Shown in pieces: positions 12,401-24,033 of a stretch of 64,000 nucleotides of DNA. Position 1 is the stretch's first letter. Each line of letters opens with the position of its first letter. The DNA lies in NCBI GenBank assembly GCA_947359465.1, contig OX375881.1:77399914-77463913 (forward strand), written 5' to 3'. This DNA is from Metellina segmentata (taxonomy: Eukaryota > Arthropoda > Arachnida > Araneae > Tetragnathidae). The notes under the pieces are model-generated. The model worked only from the letters and a program-made list of their open reading frames with translations. It did no database searches and was not told where the DNA came from. The position numbers were made by a program, and so were the translations under genes.

Positions 12401-13106
12401 GAATATTCATAGCAGGACCTGTTAAAGACATTTGGATCTGTCTATGGTCTGACAGTGTGGTACAGTCAGACACATGCCAGTCCTTTATACAGTTAACTGC
12501 TTTAGCATTACAGAAAGTGATGTCAATGACTTCACTTCTGTTGCTGTTGACGAATGTCGGTTTGTTACCTGTATTGAGGATAAAAAGGTCATTAGATAAG
12601 AAAAATTCTATTAGTTCCTCACCTCTTTTGTTGCAGTTGGAACTGCCCCAAATGGTGTGGTGTGCATTTGCGTCACATCCCACGATAAACTTCATCCTAA
12701 AGCGTAAGCAGTGCTTGACAAATCTTCTGGCTGAAGTCGCTAGAGGAATTTCTTCATCATATGGAAGGTACGCTGACATGATACATGTGGTATCTCCGTT
12801 TTCACTGATCACCTTGATAGCAACATTGTCCCCATTAAGGAAATCAGTCAAAAGGAGGGCATTAAGATTTTTATTTACAATGATACATGCTCTCGGTTTG
12901 CTGCATGAGCGATCGAAGAAAAGATTCCCACAGTCGCCCAGGCCTAGGATCCTTCCATGATTAACCCAGGGTTCCTGTATTAGGGCAATATCTATCCTTC
13001 CTTCTACCAGTCTCTTGCTAAGTAAAGCTGAAGGAGACTGGCTATGGTGTAGATTAATTTGTGCAATCCTTATGGGATTGCCTATTTTCTTTAGGGGTTC
13101 AGACAT
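9463..13106 (-). pseudogene. LINE ORF2: endonuclease, reverse transcriptase, RNase H (two frameshifts)
   Basis: Encodes the enzyme that nicks target DNA and copies the element RNA into it. The first frame (13106-10965, 713 codons) has the APE endonuclease motifs QINLHHS (16-22), QEPW (44-47), SAYLPYD (111-117), GCDANAHH (143-150), IDITF (194-198) and SDH (219-221). Reverse transcriptase follows with FLDIEGAFD (585-593), GCPQGGVLSPLLW (642-654) and GYADD (674-678). The frame is lost near 10970 at a 'ggtttaacccc' run (one extra base fits), continues at 10915-10652, then shifts again near 10665. The last frame (10686-9463) holds RNase H with all four acidic residues (TDGS D138, E173, SDS D199, TAD D251, numbered from 10686) and a CCHC motif (C352, C355, H364, C367). 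About 1210 codons in all, a usual length for this group. All catalytic residues seem present; only the frame is broken. Confidence 0.93.
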
Positions 13107-13161
13107 AACTAAGTTGTTTGGTTATGAATAGCAACAAGGCTAACCCTTAGAGAGGAGTTTA

Positions 13162-14615
13162 TTAATAGATTAAGGCTGAGTCATCTCTTGTTGGAGAGAA
13201 AGACACAGCTGTTTTGTCTGATCCTGAGTCAGATAGCACAAGATCATCAATTTGTTTGAATAGTGACCCGGTGGAGTCACTAACTGAACTGGAAGGAGAC
13301 TGTGGCTTTTGAGGCCCTGTTCCTATACCTATTGTTGGAGTCATTTCCCCAGAAACTGGTTCCATGACCTCCATGGCTACTGAGCTCATAAAAAATGCTT
13401 CAGGTTCACCACCCACCTTCTGCGCCAGCGGTTCCATCACAGCTTCGTCCGATGCAGGCTTTGAAGCCACCTCATCAGATTCTGCAGATAGTCCCGCTAC
13501 AGCTTCATCCAGTGCAGGCTGAGCCACATCACTAGAGTCTGCAAGTGGTTTATCAACGGCGACAGGAGGGGGGAGTTTACGAGTAGCATTTGGATCGGAC
13601 AAGATCTTGCAGAGTCCTTTCCCGAACGCTCCTGTGAATATCTCGAAATTCCACTCTCGTAAGAGCTGGGCTGATATTTCGTCCATTTCGATTATCCACC
13701 TAGTGTAGGCACGATCCCCTACAATGACCCTCTCACGGATTTTCCACTCATCAGTGTTGAGGCATGGGTTCGATCGGGCAAGCCGTCGAAGCAGAACCTC
13801 ACCCTCTGTGGTGAAGACATCACGAGTTTTTTGAGGGCTATTTTCACTGGTTTGGGAAGGTCAGCCGCTTTCAGCACCCTGATTTTAAAGCCACCGACCC
13901 TCCCTCCATCATAGTTATCCTGTAGCCATTTCACTGAATACTCATTGGTACAGTGAAGCATGAGGGCACCGTTCAGTACACCAGCGGTTACAAACTGAGG
14001 GGCCATTTGATCGAGATCCATTGAGTCGATGGTTCTATTAATGTCTCTCTGAATATCCATTCCATCCGCAGGAGACAACCTTGCTTCTGGGAAGGCCTCC
14101 TGAACGATGGCCATTCTCATACCTGCGGCTACTTGACAGTACGACCATGGAGCAGATGTCCTTGGTCGCTTCGTCTGTACCGAGGTACTAGGGGAAGGGC
14201 CAATATCCGGCCTACCTCTTTAACCAGCTGGGGTCTCCTTCTGCTGCTGTTGGGGCTTTCCAGATTCAGTACGACGAATCTTATTAAGTCTTCTCCTGTG
14301 CTTGTATTTTTGTGCACGAGACATTGTTTCCCATCAAGGCACGAGGTCAAGCATAGAGGACTCGACCACTTCTTGTCTTCCGGATGGGGGATTGGTCGAC
14401 GCGGGTCTTGAGGTACCACATACGTCAGATAGTTTTCTACTGGTCGCAGGCCCTGAAGGGCCACAATCGACCAGTGGTTGAGTGCCAGTCACAGTCTTGC
14501 TACGCACCTTAGTGGTAGATCCCAGAGGTATGTAGTCACTTTGGTCAAGTTTTGACTGTTTATGACGGTTTTGGGGGCGGTTTGACCCGCCATGTTTTTT
14601 TTCTTTATTATCCAT
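13162..14615 (-). pseudogene. LINE ORF1: DUF4780-like RNA-binding protein (two stops, one frameshift)
   Basis: ORF1 proteins of this group bind the element RNA. The frame starts at Met 14615 (MDNKEKKHGG, basic and polar) and runs to an in-frame TGA at 14334-14336. The same frame continues with MSRAQKYKHRRRLNKIRR, a second stop (TAA at 14220-14222), then VAAGMRMAIVQEAFPEARLS and a domain ending KAADLPKPVKIALKKL. That pattern (MAIV...YP, 'L..GALL..C......WL', 'A.ELPKPV') fits DUF4780, common in arthropod LINE ORF1s. Near 13800 the frame shifts by one; the C-terminus (13686-13162) starts with DEISAQLLREWNFEIF and has an Ala/Asp/Glu-rich, repeat-like tail (LDEAVAG..., SDEAVME...). It ends 55 bp before ORF2. 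No zinc knuckle was seen. Confidence 0.8.
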
Positions 14616-14965
14616 AAAGCATGTAAGTACTGAGGGTAAGTAAAGGTCACCGCCTGTATGGACCCTCTATGCAGGCGTAAGGCTTATTACAACGTGGGTC
14701 GCCACTTCACGAGGTGAACCGTTTGCGACAACCTTTAACCCTGGTTGCCATGTGACTTTCACATTCTAATCGGCACGGTATCCACACCTTGGACTTAGGT
14801 TGCCTTTATCTGCCTTCTCCATCATATCCGTGGGGTCTTGAAAATATACGACTGCACACAGATTATCTGGATCTCTGCAGATTATGCCAAGGACAATTTA
14901 GGCACCCTCCTTCTTTTTAAACCGGGCTTGGGACCGGCTTAGGCGAAGTTATATAAATATATATA
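14616..14965 (-). other. LINE 5' untranslated region
   Basis: A 350-bp GC-richer leader before ORF1 on the minus strand, starting with 'acttcgcctaagccggtccc' and ending at the ORF1 start codon. LINE promoters usually lie in such leaders; no promoter element could be named. Confidence 0.6.
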
Positions 14966-14977
14966 TATATATCTTAT
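14966..14977. repeat. Target-site duplication, LINE 5' side
   Basis: 'tatatatcttat', an exact match to 9367-9378. It sits in an (AT)n stretch (14951-14972). Confidence 0.65.
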
Positions 14978-15019
14978 ACCAGGCCTCGAAATATATTTTT
15001 TAATACAGGTGCACAAGGT

Positions 15020-15065
15020 GCACCTAAGTTTTTAAATTAGGTGCACAGGTGCGCCTAGCGGGAAA
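15020..15065. repeat. Inverted and direct GTGCACC motifs
   Basis: 'aggtgcac' and its complement 'gtgcacct' alternate four times within about 50 bp, separated by 'aagtttttaaattagg'. The arrangement could fold into a hairpin. It may be the end of an unidentified element; no partner was found. Confidence 0.45.
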
Positions 15066-15111
15066 AAATTAGATGCACAATTTTATTTTCATGCCCTGTC
15101 TTATACTACAC

Positions 15112-15597
15112 GCTACTTTTTTTATTTTAAATTAAACAATGTGAATCACTTATGATGTATTATCGAGGTTCCATTTAAGTACGTGGTTTTCGGTTTAATT
15201 TCTAAAATACTCTACTCTGTTTTCATGAATCCTTCTTATAAAAATCATGTTTTGCTTGAAATCAAATATGCACAAAGATTAATCCCATCCCATTTCCTAA
15301 GCATAACGATGGTTAGTTTATGCACCTATATGTTTTAAGAGAAAACTTAAAACAAGAAGCCATTGTAAAATTTCCCTTTTCTTTTCTAAATTATTTAATT
15401 TATATTTTCTTTTAAAACAAAATCTAATGCAAACGCAAATGTGGTTTTTTTTTGTACTTAAAATGTATAAAACAACCGTCGTTACTTTTAGAACTGCGTT
15501 GCGATTCTTTCCAAGAGATTTAGTGCAAAAGAATTATCATCAGAAGTACCAGGCGACTGGAATGGGAAAAGCCATTACTATAATAGAGGCCAGCAAC
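15112..15597 (+). repeat. Direct repeat D, copy 2, with exon-like core
   Basis: Second copy of the segment at 8696-9200. The core 15483-15546 follows 'acttttag'. Read from this acceptor it gives NCVAILSKRFSAKELSSE, then VPGDWNGKSHYYNRGQQRL before a stop at about 15601. In copy 1 a stop occurs earlier, after a similar YYN. The upstream similarity (about 370 bp) is weaker than the core. The LINE lies between the copies, so they are not its long terminal repeats. Confidence 0.55.
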
Positions 15598-16558
15598 GGT
15601 TATGAATATATCAATGGGGGTCTACGCTGATGGGTAATTTTGGAATTTCCGTCCCTTAATTTTATGGAAAAGATATTCTTCCTCCCTTTTGCAGGCTTAA
15701 TGCACAATCATAAATACCTACAATCGAACCATAAATTGGAAACAAAGTATTATAGCTCTTGTTTTTACTTAAGAGCCCAGCACTTACGGCAACGTTGTTG
15801 TATTATTACGGCGTAATTTCGGAGAATTCAAACTACAGAAACATCAAGGGAGGAATTACTGAAACAAAGCGGAACATTTGAGCCCTTGTCGTTTTTGCAA
15901 ATGAGAAGGGAGATTTGTTTTCGCAAAGCCAATCATGGATTTCATTATAAAAATGATAATTTCGGAGCTTCTTCATGTTAATATCTTGCGTTGTGTTGTT
16001 TGACTAATAACTGTTGTAGTTAGATAAAACGAAACATCTACTGATTCGCAAAAATCATTAGCGGATAATGGGAGACTTGGATACAAAGGTTCACTTTGTT
16101 TTGCTATAAATTTAACTATGGTAACAAGAACATTAACTTTATTATACGATACTTGGGAAGTTAAATACCCAACGGTACCAATCTTAGGTTTCTATGACTG
16201 AAATACCGCTAAGCGTTGTTGAAGTACGAACACGACATTTTCATTACTTCAACTAAAACCCATAACCTTGTCTCCATTCAAAAGAGTGATATATATAAGG
16301 GTGATCAGAAGATAGAAGTTTCTGATCGAATCTATATGATGCGTTAGAAGTGAGCCATGCACACCTAGAGATAATGATAAAACCATTTAAAATCAGAATA
16401 TATTTTATTTTCAAACATCGTGATTACAGAAAATTGCAGAATGTTTCAAAATCTGCCTAAGCTTACTGGTTTCTCCAAAAAATCAAAAATAAACTTCAAT
16501 TTATTTACTACAAGACTGGAAAACGGATTCAAGTACGAGATGGATTTTCAGTGTAGAA
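15598..16558. other. Spacer, nothing recognised
   Basis: No repeat family, RNA or gene was recognised. Confidence 0.5.
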
Positions 16559-16840
16559 TTCAGGTGGGTATTTTACTTCCCATTACCCAAATGTTCTCAT
16601 ACGATACACATAGGGGTTACCTTATTTTGTAATTCATTGCTGTTTTGCTGATGTTTGGCACTTTATTAGCAATGAACAATGTGCTATCCTGTCAACTGGG
16701 AATTCATTCTTTGGAATTTCTATTTGTGAAGTTCTGAAATCGTATTCGAAAGACAAGCCAAGACGCTTCTGAAATGCGTACACGAATCCCATTCCACCAC
16801 AAAAATATCACCACTTACATTTAGCTTGACAAAAAAAAAA
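16559..16840 (+). repeat. Dispersed repeat R1, uninterrupted copy
   Basis: Shares 'acccaaatg', 'gatacacataggggtta', then 'ctttggaatttctatt' and 'ctgaaatcgtattcg' with a second copy at 62086-62149 plus 63805-63990. In this copy the two halves are joined (about 90 bp from 'accttatt' to 'tttggaatttc'). In the other copy a piggyBac-like element separates them. Class of the repeat is unknown. Confidence 0.6.
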
Positions 16841-18420
16841 GCCTTTTATAGCCAAATTATATTGGAAACCCTTTTTTCGCAATCGCTAATTTCTCTACGG
16901 GCATGGCGATTGAAATTACACGAATCTCACAAAATTTGCCCAGATTTATTCCTTACCGCTAACTTCTAAGTGCTTAAAAATATGAGATAGAACTTGCAAG
17001 AAAAAACACTTGGTTTTTGTAACTGTCGTAACAAAGCAGTAATAATGACGATTTAAAATTTGCTCTGTGCAGTTGTGAGGAATGATAGAAAATGCTTTTG
17101 AATTGATTGAATTATTTCCCTTATTTTGAAAGACAGCATGAGATAGGAAATATTCAATCAGTTCCTCAACATAACGTCTAAAGAATTGAAAAGAAGAATA
17201 AAATGATCGTGGAATATTTCTGCACTATACAATCTATCTGCTATTTTATCTTGAAGAAATCATATCTAATAAAACTTTACCATTTTCATGCTACATTTGA
17301 GTTTAAACGAGAGCCTCGGCATTAGACAATGTTCAATATGGAATATCTGTCAATCATTACAATAGCATCAAAAATTATGAGTGGTAATGATATTATTGAA
17401 GGATTATATGTGAAAATGATTTGAAGTAAAAATCCCATATTCTGGAGTAGACTGAAAACCAAGTGTCCAAGTGTTAAGTTGTTTTTATAAATAAGTCTTG
17501 TTGTTCCAATGCATAAGTTTGGCACATTATAGCTATTAAATCAGACATTTTTTAATGTCCCCCACCCTACTTTTTATATTTGCTTTATTCACATTTATGT
17601 AAAACGTTTGCAGTACAATTTGTTATGTCCATGACCATTAACAGGGTTTATCACCTTGAAAAACATGCTAGAGAAAAGCAAACATTTGACCATTGAGGTA
17701 TCTATTGGCTCTACAAAGTATCTACGTATTCTCTTAAAACAAGTGTAAATTTATGTCAGTTTATTCGTCCACCAAAATGAATATAGATTAGAAATTGACA
17801 ACTTGTTTTTCGAACAAAAATCACCAATCACTCTTCTTACATAAGAACAGCAATCATGAAATTACAAGAGTTTTGCATATTAAAAAAATCAGGTATTAAA
17901 TTTACTAAAGGCATTCATCAAATAGCAGGAGTAATGAATATTAAACTAGAACAAAAAAAAATCTAGGCCTCGATTTCTACAAATTAGTATGATCTAATTA
18001 CACAGAAATATTCTCCGTCATTTTTCGGAACTAATATTTACGCTATGCCATAAAAAATATATAATCAAATAATATAATAATGAGTTGTTTTCTACAAGTC
18101 AGAACATGTCGGCCTCTCAAAGTATGATTAAAGAATCGCGATATTTTCGCTCCAAGGAAAAAACCCAGTACAATTACTGCTTGGAAAACTTTTTATTTCA
18201 TAGTATCTCACATTATTATTGCTTTTTGTAATATTTACTTATAGTTTTTTATGAAGGTGGACCGTTGCTGTCAAGAGCAGACCAGAAAGTAATGTCCAGT
18301 CTCGCTGAATGCTAAAGGATATGGGAGGACTTCTTTGCAGGAGTTTTTGGCAGATTTAGCTTTCTACCGGAGGGCGGGTATATTTATACAGAATATTATA
18401 ACCTTTTGTATTGTACATAC
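16841..18420. other. AT-rich spacer, nothing recognised
   Basis: Long AT-rich stretch with short frames only, for example 17322-17525 minus, which shows no family resemblance. No tandem or inverted repeat was spotted. Confidence 0.5.
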
Positions 18421-19275
18421 AACACAAAGTTAGATCAGTTACTTTTTTCAAGTACATAATTGTGTATTCTGTTTTCGCATAAAGACCATTCATGAATGAA
18501 GACACATTTTATATTAACAGTCTAGAAAATATATTGTTCATTAATACTCGAATGTGGGGGTTGCTTAAGCCAAAAGTTCATAATCCTGGATTATATGAAG
18601 GCGTTAATTCAACAGTAACTCAGCTTCAATTTTTGTGAAGTTGCTGCTATGATTTTCATGAGCTTAAAACAATAGACAAAAATAAATATGCGAATTCAGT
18701 TACTTTACAACACAAAGTTAGATCAGTTACTTTTTTACGTACATAATTGTGTATTCTGTTTTCGCATAAAGACCATTCATGAATGAAGACACATTTTATA
18801 TTAACAGTCTAGAAAATATATTGTTCATTAATACTCGAATGTGGGGGTTGCTTAAGCCAAAAGTTCAGAATCCTGGATTATATGAAGGCGTTAATTCAAC
18901 AGTAACTCAGCTTCACTTTTTGTGAAGTTGCTGCTATGATTTTCATGAGCTTAAAACAATAGACAAAAATAAATATGCGAATTCAGTTACTTTACAACAC
19001 AAAGTTAGATCAGTTACTTTTTTTACGTACATAATTGTGTATTCTGTTTTCGCATAAAGACCATTCATGAATGAAGACACATTTTATATTAACAGTCTAG
19101 AAAATATATTGTTCATTAATACTCGAATGTGGGGGTTGCTTAAGCCAAAAGTTCAGAATCCTGGATTATATGAAGGCGTTAATTCAACAGTAACTCAGCT
19201 TCACTTTTTGTGAAGTTGCTGCTATGATTTTCATGAGCTTAAAACAACAGACAAAAATAAATATGCAAATTCAGT
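18421..19275 (+). repeat. Tandem array, 288-bp unit, three near-identical copies
   Basis: Units start at 18421, 18709 and 18996, each with 'aacacaaagttagatcagtt', and the last ends near 'aaattcagt' at 19275. Copies differ at only a few places (for example 'ttcataatcc' versus 'ttcagaatcc', 'ttcaattttt' versus 'ttcacttttt'). This points to recent amplification or ongoing homogenisation. Each unit contains the short palindromes 'ttcatgaatgaa' and 'tcatgagctt'. No reading frame crosses a unit. Confidence 0.95.
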
Positions 19276-20468
19276 AAGGACCGGTATTTCTCTATACATA
19301 TCAAGTGCTGAATTTTCTTATGATTTTAGTTTAAACTTCTATATTTCTATAAATGTTTTTTATGTTCCACTTAAAATAATGACTACTTCAACTTCAATGT
19401 CAACTTCAATGTATGTTATTTTTACAAACCACAGCAAATTATCAATGCTTGGAACTTTTGAAAACAGTTTTTTCCCTTTTTTTACAACCTTTTAGAAATA
19501 TTGTTCATAATCTAAATCATTGTAGATAGTTGGATGTAAAACAAAATCCAATATAACTTCAAAGTACTTAAAATTAATGCTGAATAAAAACTGAAAACCT
19601 TACATGAAATTTCAAATATACAGTAAAGTTAATTGAATCATTCCGTCTAAAATGTCTTTTCAAAACTCACTAGATTATAATGGAAAGCAATTTGTTTCAC
19701 ATTTAATTTTAATATTTTAGGTTTAGAGAATATAAACTTTTTTTTGTAACTGAAAGAGGAAAAATAATTTAATGGCTATGTTTATTTTTAAGAAATATTT
19801 TTTTAAGTTAGAGAAAAGGAATTTGTATTTTTAATGTAAGAGAACTTTTCCAAGCACTTTAAACTTACGAACAAAACTGTGAGGAACTTAAAATTTTCAA
19901 CTGCACGCTGAAATTCAAAAGCTTAAGTTCCGATTTTTTGTCACCCCCGTTTTCACCTCATTAATAAAAAACTACCAGTTAAAGTGTACATTGTATTATG
20001 TCCCTTTTTAATATATTTTCTGGTTTTATAGTTTTATTTCAACAAGCCTTTAAGCACCCATTTTAACTTACAAAAAAGATGTTTTAATTAATTAAATAAA
20101 TTTAAGAGCCATCAATGTTTTCACAAAGAGTGTTCCTAAAGCTAGAATGGTTCAAAATCATCAGAACTTTTTAAATTGCTTAATGTTTCAAAACCTCTAT
20201 AATTTTTTTTGTATAATATATACTCATTTTTAATGCCGATTTACTTCTGCATAAAAATAATTTCTGTACAGTTTTGACGTATTCCGCTTTTATAATGTTT
20301 TACTTTATTTGTTTCAAAAATAAAATGCAAGCCTTAGTTACTCACGGCATCTAAAATATGTGAAAAGTGTTCTGTTATTACTCAATCAATATAAAGTTTC
20401 AAAAGAAGGTTTCAGAGTTAAAAAAAAAACCACATAAATTAATTGAGTATAGTATAAACAAACTCAAA
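19276..20468. other. AT-rich spacer, nothing recognised
   Basis: Very AT-rich. No frame, RNA gene or repeat was recognised. Confidence 0.5.
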
Positions 20469-20470
20469 TA

Positions 20471-21872
20471 CACTCTATAACAAAAAAAATCATCGAAGCA
20501 CCAAGAAGGAGTTGTCCGATGGAGACAAAAATTGGTGGATAGGAAAATTATGTAAAGAATAGAAAATGATTAAAATTTCAGAACAATTGAATGATTTCAG
20601 AGTTACAGTAACGAGCTCGATAAGGTGTTGACCCGCCTCTAGCCTGGATGCAAGCTGCCACACGGCATGGCATAGACAGATAAAGCTCCCGGATGGTCTC
20701 CTGCGGTACTTCTTGCCAAATTTGCTCCATATGTTGGACTACATCATCAACATTCCCTACCGGATGCAGTCGTTTTCTCATCATATCTCAGACATGCTCG
20801 ATGGGAGAGAGATCTGGTGATCTGGCTGGTCAAGGAAGTGTTTGACAAGCTTGAAGACAGTTCATAGCAACACGTGCCGTATGTGGTCTGGCATTTTCTT
20901 GCTGAAAAATAAGCCCAGGGTACAGCGAAAGGAACGGTAGCAAAACAGGTCTCAGAATGTCGTCAACGTACCGCTATGTAGTAAGTGTACCTCTAATGAC
21001 GACCAAAGGGGTCCGGATATCAAGGGAAATGGCACCTCAGACCATAACTCCTTGTTGAGGGCCCATGTGGCATGCAATAGTGAAAGCAGGATCGGCACAC
21101 TGCCCTGGGCGTCTCCTGACACTTCTTCGATGATCGTCAGGACACAGTTGGAAGCGGGATTCGTCGCTAAAGACTATACGTCCCGTCAGTATCATTCCAG
21201 CCTGATCGAGCCAAGCACCACTGTAATCTGGCTCGACAGTGTGCAGGCGTGAGTGGCAGGTGACGTAACGGTCGGTACGAGCGCTGATTTCGCTCTCTCA
21301 GCCGTCTGTGAATGGTCATGGTGGACACTCGTGTGTGGGTTGCACGACTGATAGTTGATAGCGATGAATCATGCGTTGTGGCAGCTGATCTAACAATCAC
21401 TCTGTCCTCGCGATCTGTTGTGGCTGTACATTGACCGCTACCATCATGACACTGAAATCTGCCATTGTACACCCACTCTTGCCAGCATCTTCTAATCGCC
21501 GCATTGCTTCGACTCACATGACGAGCGATTCTTCGATTTACCCAACGTGCCTCTTTCAATCCAATGATACGACCTCTTTCAAACTCTGAAAGTTGTTCGT
21601 AATGAGCTCTAATCCTGCGGCGATGCATTTTTTCAGTCGTTGAAAGATATCCTAAATCGCAATGCAGCAGAAATGTGTAACAACAGTTCAAGAACAACTC
21701 CTCATATATATCTGCTGGATGCGCAGTTCCGATGCGCTGGAGATCGCACTATTCATACATTGGACACCAAATTTTAATCATTTGCATATTTGGTCAAAAC
21801 AGTTTTGCATACGAAATTTCAAAGCAATCGGATGATTCCTTCTTGGCGAGTCGATTTTTTTGTTTCAGAGTG
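20471..21872 (-). mobile_element. Complete but inactive Tc1-like DNA transposon (1402 bp)
   Basis: Bounded by inverted repeats of about 46-50 bp. The left end starts 'cactctataacaaaaaaaat' and the right end, read inverted, starts 'cactctgaaacaaaaaaatc'; both continue to 'ccaagaagga' and 'ccgat'. The target TA is duplicated at 20469-20470 and 21873-21874. The length and single-gene plan are standard for Tc1. The transposase lies on the minus strand and is broken. Confidence 0.93.
20578..21628 (-). pseudogene. Tc1-like transposase, frameshifted, three stops, second catalytic D replaced by E
   Basis: Cut-and-paste transposase acting on the element ends. The N-terminal part reads from Met 21628 (MHRRRIRAHYEQLSEFERGR, helix-turn-helix with RRIARHVSRSNAAIRRCWQE) to a frameshift near 21180. 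Upstream codons to 21697 are open but look like leader. After the shift come RIVFSDESRF (first catalytic D kept), a TAG before RYVDDILRPV, then LIFQQENARPHTA, where the second catalytic Asp is Glu (codon GAA). The third region ARSPDLSPIEH keeps its Glu; Trp codons on both sides read TGA (LP*PARSPD and EHV*DMM). The C-terminus GGSTPYRARYCNSEI is kept. Length is close to the usual 340 residues. Confidence 0.92.
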
Positions 21873-21874
21873 TA

Positions 21875-23724
21875 GTTTACCGATAATCTTTTGTTCATTG
21901 AAATAGAATACTCTATTGTAAGATCAATCTCACGTTACCTATTTCTACTTAAATTAAGTTCTGCGTTAAAATTTATGCTGCTAATAAATCACTGTAAATT
22001 TAATATACTTTAAATTGAAACGATTTAGTAACTCTTGTACGCGCCAATTTAGGTTACAGTTATGTTCTTTAAGAATATATATTTAATATAAGGATAGTCA
22101 AGTTTCTGCTAAGCCGAGAAAGCAGTAATTATTTCAATGTTAATGGAATATTTAAATAGTTGTTAATCTTGCTCTATATGCTTACTTCACTAACATAAGA
22201 AGCATAGAAATAGGTATTATTTGTCTTTGGTGAATGACAACATCGGATCTAAACAATTTAAAAAAAGGGGTTTCACTACCAATTTTACCAATTTTTCAAA
22301 ATTTTATTTTGAGCTGTATGATGCTTATCAAATACTGTTATCTCTCTGAGGTGTTCATTTTTCACATGGAATTCTTCAATTGTCTGATGACAAAATGAGA
22401 AAAATTAGTATAAAATGCTCATGAAGGAAAATGAAAGCCAAAGCTAAAATAGCATTAAGCGTCAAAAAAATACTTAATTCCTCAATGCAATTAGGATGTA
22501 GTCGAAGAGTAGACCTAGAAGCTAATAATAGTAGCACGACTTAGTTATGTACTTTTTACCACTCATTTTATTGGCAACGAGCAGAATTATTCGGGTTGAA
22601 TTAATAAAATGCTGTTTGAAAAAAGTGATCAGAATAAACGCTTCTCTTTCATAGCAGAATGTTAGCACCATTTAAGTGTACAAAAAATAATTTATCATAT
22701 AATTTTAGCTTTTTAATCGCCTCTACAATTCAAGGACGCACATATGCATACATAATTTATATCCATCCATATACTTCATATTATTCTTCTACTGTAAAAC
22801 AAACTACAAAAGTCGTTTCAAAGGTGACTAATACAAAAAAAGATTTTGAGTTTTGGAGTGATTACAAATAACCTCATACATTAATTTTCAGTAAAAAGGA
22901 CGATATTTCGGAGAATAGTCTTGAACTCAGTTTTCCTATGAATATGCTTTACTTGTGGCATTCTTGTACCTATTATGAGATGTTTTCGAATTTCATCATC
23001 AATATGAGAGGATGGTTATTTAAATTCTTACGGAATATGTGACTAATTTAATTTGAAGCAAATGTATTTTTTCTTGAAAATTAAATTAATCGGCACGTAG
23101 AATGATGAAGCTTGTGCTAGAAATAAATATCATCAATGTAGACAAACTAGATTCAATAGATTGCAATTAAAAAAAAAAAACAGAACGCCGATTTTACAGT
23201 TTAAAAAAAAGAAAATCACTGCTTTCAATGAAGGATTCACAGGTATCAAAATTGCATAAGAATAGCTTCAATTTTTCAAGTAGGACTTTAAGACAAAAAA
23301 TTTCAATTTTTCAAAATTGCTGACTGATATTATTCTCACATGAACAAAGTCTTGTCTCAAATTCCTTTTACTCCAATAGGCATTCAATTTTAAATCGAAT
23401 CCTTATAGTACTTATATTCTGAGATTTGGTTTCTAAATGGAAACCACGTACCTATTTAGAATAATAGATATAGTAACTTTATTATGGAATACAGCTTTCA
23501 ATTACACTCTTGAAACATGAAAACAAAATGTAAATTTAATTTATTTTAATCGTCTTGCTAAGCTATATCAAAATTTTGAAATATGTTTGAACCCCCCCCC
23601 CCCCAACAGCGTATTACTATCTTTTTTATTTCAACATAATCTATTTAATTTTTAACTTTACTTGTAATTTTAAAATAAGAAATTACATGCCTTACTTAAG
23701 TAAGTTTGCTTTGTGTATTTTTCA
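21875..23724. other. AT-rich spacer, nothing recognised
   Basis: No gene or repeat recognised. Contains an A-run near 23169-23180 and a run of 14 or more cytosines near 23591-23604. Confidence 0.5.
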
Positions 23725-23935
23725 TGAAACAGCAATCTGCAAACCATTACCTAATCAACCAAATACTTAATTAATTTGGTCGAAAGATACATAGCGGCCA
23801 AGAAATTATCCACGTCTAGTAATACTTTGCAGAAAATAAAAAAAATCATTAAAATGAACTCCTAAATAATGTGTTTGCAATATTTAAAAAAACTGGAGCA
23901 CATAAATACACACTGAAAAGAAATTTCGGACTTTT
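23725..23935 (+). repeat. Dispersed repeat R2, copy 2
   Basis: Aligns loosely, by eye, with 2690-2910 in the same orientation ('ggtcgaaagatacata', 'aaattatcca', 'gtctag', 'atcattaaaat', 'actcctaaataat', 'ggagcacata'). The phrase 'taagaa(a/g)ttaca..ccttactta' occurs just before (23677) and just after it (23940), so a further short duplication flanks the copy. Confidence 0.5.
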
Positions 23936-24033
23936 TGAAATAAGAAGTTACACACCTTACTTAAAAAGCTTGTTAGTGCTGGAAGCTTTATTCAAAGCTT
24001 TACAGATAACCGTATTAAAAATATATTTAAACT

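Larger units (their letters stand above)
9379..14965 (-). mobile_element. Near full-length LINE (non-LTR retrotransposon), I/LOA group
   Basis: A 5.6-kb element on the minus strand. Its order is 5' untranslated region (about 14616-14965), ORF1 (14615-13162), a 55-bp gap, ORF2 (13106-9463) and a short 3' tail ending near 9379 with 'aagtcataagtc'. A 12-bp duplication flanks it. ORF2 carries an APE-type endonuclease, reverse transcriptase, RNase H and a C-terminal CCHC motif. RNase H separates it from Jockey-clade elements and fits the I, R1 or LOA/Loner groups. Both ORFs are broken by only a few lesions, so the insertion is old but not ancient. It is visibly less AT-rich than its surroundings, as expected of a mobile coding unit. 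Confidence 0.93.

Noticed and set aside
8696..15597. Direct repeats around the LINE as long terminal repeats of an LTR element
   Set aside because: The enclosed element has LINE-type ORFs and its own 12-bp target duplication well inside the repeats.
23591..23604. Long C-run as a functional G-quadruplex
   Set aside because: A single homopolymer, without four separated G tracts; length may also be a sequencing artefact.
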